This document shows, piece by piece, positions 62,966 to 64,000 of a DNA stretch of 64,000 nt. A model generated the notes under the pieces. That model was not told the DNA's origin. It saw only the letters and a list, made by a program, of their open reading frames with translations, and searched no databases. Within the stretch, counting starts at the first letter, position 1. The number at the start of each line of letters is the position of its first letter. The position numbers were made by a program, and so were the translations under genes. The stretch is from Candidatus Pelearchaeum maunauluense (GTDB lineage: Archaea; Thermoproteota; Nitrososphaeria_A; Caldarchaeales; Caldarchaeaceae), in NCBI GenBank assembly GCA_030059675.1, contig JANVYQ010000002.1, positions 175,184 to 239,183 on the forward strand, in the 5' to 3' direction.

Positions 62966-63810
62966 ATTCCACCACCTGGCGTGAATAAGCGAGAGTTTCC
63001 AAAACTATCATTTACGTAACTGGCAACATCGTATGCCATGTCTTCATCTACTGCTATGAAAAGAACTCGTTTCTTGACGCTTGCTCCTATGATTTTAGAA
63101 TTTATCGGTTTTAGGGCCTCTTCTATATTGTGGTTTAAGAAGCCTACTTTACTGGCAAACCAGCGTGAGGTATTTAGGAAATTTTCCAGTGTAGGGTCCT
63201 TCATGAATTTTCCGAATGCAAGTTTTCCATACATGGCTATTTTCTCAGAATATTTGGTTAGCATGCTTGTTGTTTCCATTCTTCCCAGGTCTGCGGTTAT
63301 TATGGCCAGTTTTCTGTGTGTTGGTATGTTTTTTACTTCTCCAAACCTTGGAGCGCCTGGTCTAGTTCTAACGGTAAGCCCATTACCGTAGAATATTGCA
63401 GGCACGTCTCCCAGGCCAGTGAGGCTCAACACCTCTGCTTTATGCGCTTCTTTTGCAGCTTCTAGGGTGGTCCAGCTATTTGATGCGAATGCTGCGCCGA
63501 GTGAAGCGCACGCGCTTAAGGCATAGCCAGCTCCTATTGGAACTGGTGTTCTAATCTCAAGCCTTATGGGCGGTAGCTGTGTAAGGATAAGCCACGCAGG
63601 CCTAATGGTACAATACTCATCATTAACAACTATGGCCCTCTCGCATGAGGGTAGAGCGTTGCATATTATGCCAGGGGTTAAGACTAGGCCCGCGCCGATG
63701 GAGCCTGTATGCAACGGGCCGGTTCCATAATAGGGGGCGAAAAATCCAGTTATGTGGAGGGGGATGCTTACGATGGTCTGGCCAACGTCGTAATAGCTTT
63801 CTCTATGCAC
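62917..63810 (-). CDS. Pantoate kinase (GHMP family)
   Basis: This 297-residue archaeal kinase phosphorylates pantoate to 4-phosphopantoate. GHMP motifs: TGSIGAGLVLTPGI near the start, VPIGAGYALSACASLGAAFA (ATP loop, about 90) and ALSLTGLGDVP-type region (VLSLTGLGDVPAIF). It precedes phosphopantothenate synthetase in the usual archaeal pair. A TATA-like TTTAATT lies about 27 bp before the start codon (63810). Confidence 0.93.
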   Translation of the reverse strand: MHRESYYDVGQTIVSIPLHITGFFAPYYGTGPLHTGSIGAGLVLTPGIICNALPSCERAIVVNDEYCTIRPAWLILTQLPPIRLEIRTPVPIGAGYALSACASLGAAFASNSWTTLEAAKEAHKAEVLSLTGLGDVPAIFYGNGLTVRTRPGAPRFGEVKNIPTHRKLAIITADLGRMETTSMLTKYSEKIAMYGKLAFGKFMKDPTLENFLNTSRWFASKVGFLNHNIEEALKPINSKIIGASVKKRVLFIAVDEDMAYDVASYVNDSFGNSRLFTPGGGIWMKKQFLQTIQGTGR

Positions 63811-63950
63811 GTATGTTCCGGAAAATTACGAAGAATTAAACCAAATCTACATAGACTCCTTACTTTATTTATATCCAACAAACACATACACAGTTTATTA
63901 CAGAAAGATAAGCCTCATTATAATGTGCAATTAAACGCTTTAGACAACAC

Positions 63951-64000
63951 TTTATTAATGGCTGGAAAGACTAGAGCGGCAGACCAACTATGGATGATGC
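63951..64000 (+). promoter_or_regulatory. Possible TATA box and start of the next plus-strand gene
   Basis: CTTTATTAAT at about 63951-63960 precedes an ATG at 63990 by about 35 bases. The window ends 11 bases into this possible frame, so no product can be named. Confidence 0.25.

Noticed and set aside
1..64000. CRISPR array
   Set aside because: No regularly spaced direct repeats were seen in any intergenic stretch, and no cas gene is present.

Overview
This window is a stretch of archaeal chromosome. It encodes MCM, a GINS subunit, Hel308, both RFC subunits, SMC, fibrillarin and Nop5, TFB, S8e, S30e, SRP19, Gar1 and archaeal CoA-pathway enzymes. Genes are tightly packed with ATGA-type overlaps and many GTG or TTG starts, and several have TATA boxes about 25-30 bp before the start codon. 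A two-domain GINS23 beside MCM, an RPC34-like Fe-S winged-helix protein, DnaK-DnaJ-GrpE and SMC-ScpA-ScpB together suggest a TACK archaeon (Thermoproteota, possibly near Nitrososphaeria/Caldarchaeales). The phylum-level guess is inference. The TATA boxes, TTG starts and intron-containing tRNA fit a thermophilic lineage.

Layout. Positions 1-2.3 kb hold gene wreckage: a DsbA/FrnE-like oxidoreductase with a stop in its CxxC motif, a twice-frameshifted membrane protein, and fragments of 4-hydroxybutyryl-CoA dehydratase and a siroheme sulfite/nitrite reductase joined tail to tail. 2.3-12.5 kb is core: UPF0201, RNase Z, tRNA m2G10 methyltransferase, PRPP synthetase, AlaX, a dual-specificity phosphatase, Hel308, MCM and GINS23. 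12.5-18.9 kb carries a geranylgeranyl-reductase-like flavoprotein, threonine synthase, a KaiC/GvpD-like ATPase with an in-frame stop, enoyl-CoA hydratase and a metallo-beta-lactamase-fold protein. 19.0-22.3 kb is an Orc1/Cdc6 gene cut in two by about 2.2 kb of foreign or rearranged DNA: a zinc-ribbon/beta-RFAP-synthase chimera and a decayed IS110-family transposase. 22.3-39.3 kb holds RFC-L/RFC-S, TatD, several unknowns, a class V aminotransferase, P5C dehydrogenase, MptD, GrpE-DnaK-DnaJ, an F420-type oxidoreductase, DUF373-UppS and an M24 peptidase. 39.4-45.8 kb is an SMC-ScpA-ScpB-S8e-SRP19-Gar1-TFB operon, and scpA is frameshifted. 45.8-52.8 kb holds an FAD oxidase, RPC34, FtsJ, and the Nop5-fibrillarin-RNase HII-THEP1-Trm1 operon with divergent S30e. 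52.8-56.1 kb holds a DNA methyltransferase with an unknown partner, a phosphoribosyltransferase and a two-intron tRNA-Gln(CTG). 56.2-62.1 kb is a decaying NarGH-type respiratory reductase operon with an intact chaperone and regulator. The window ends with phosphopantothenate synthetase and pantoate kinase.

Main message. Information-processing genes are mostly intact over tens of kilobases. A set of respiratory, redox and autotrophy genes, one Orc1/Cdc6 paralogue and apparently scpA carry stops, frameshifts or deletions. Three of the stops sit where relatives have tryptophan, and several other lesions lie in homopolymer runs. Three conserved small genes lack ATG/GTG/TTG and have ATA or ATC at the expected start. 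This looks like ongoing reductive decay of an energy-metabolism gene set. Sequencing or assembly error has to be excluded first, because the pattern is also what draft-quality sequence could give.
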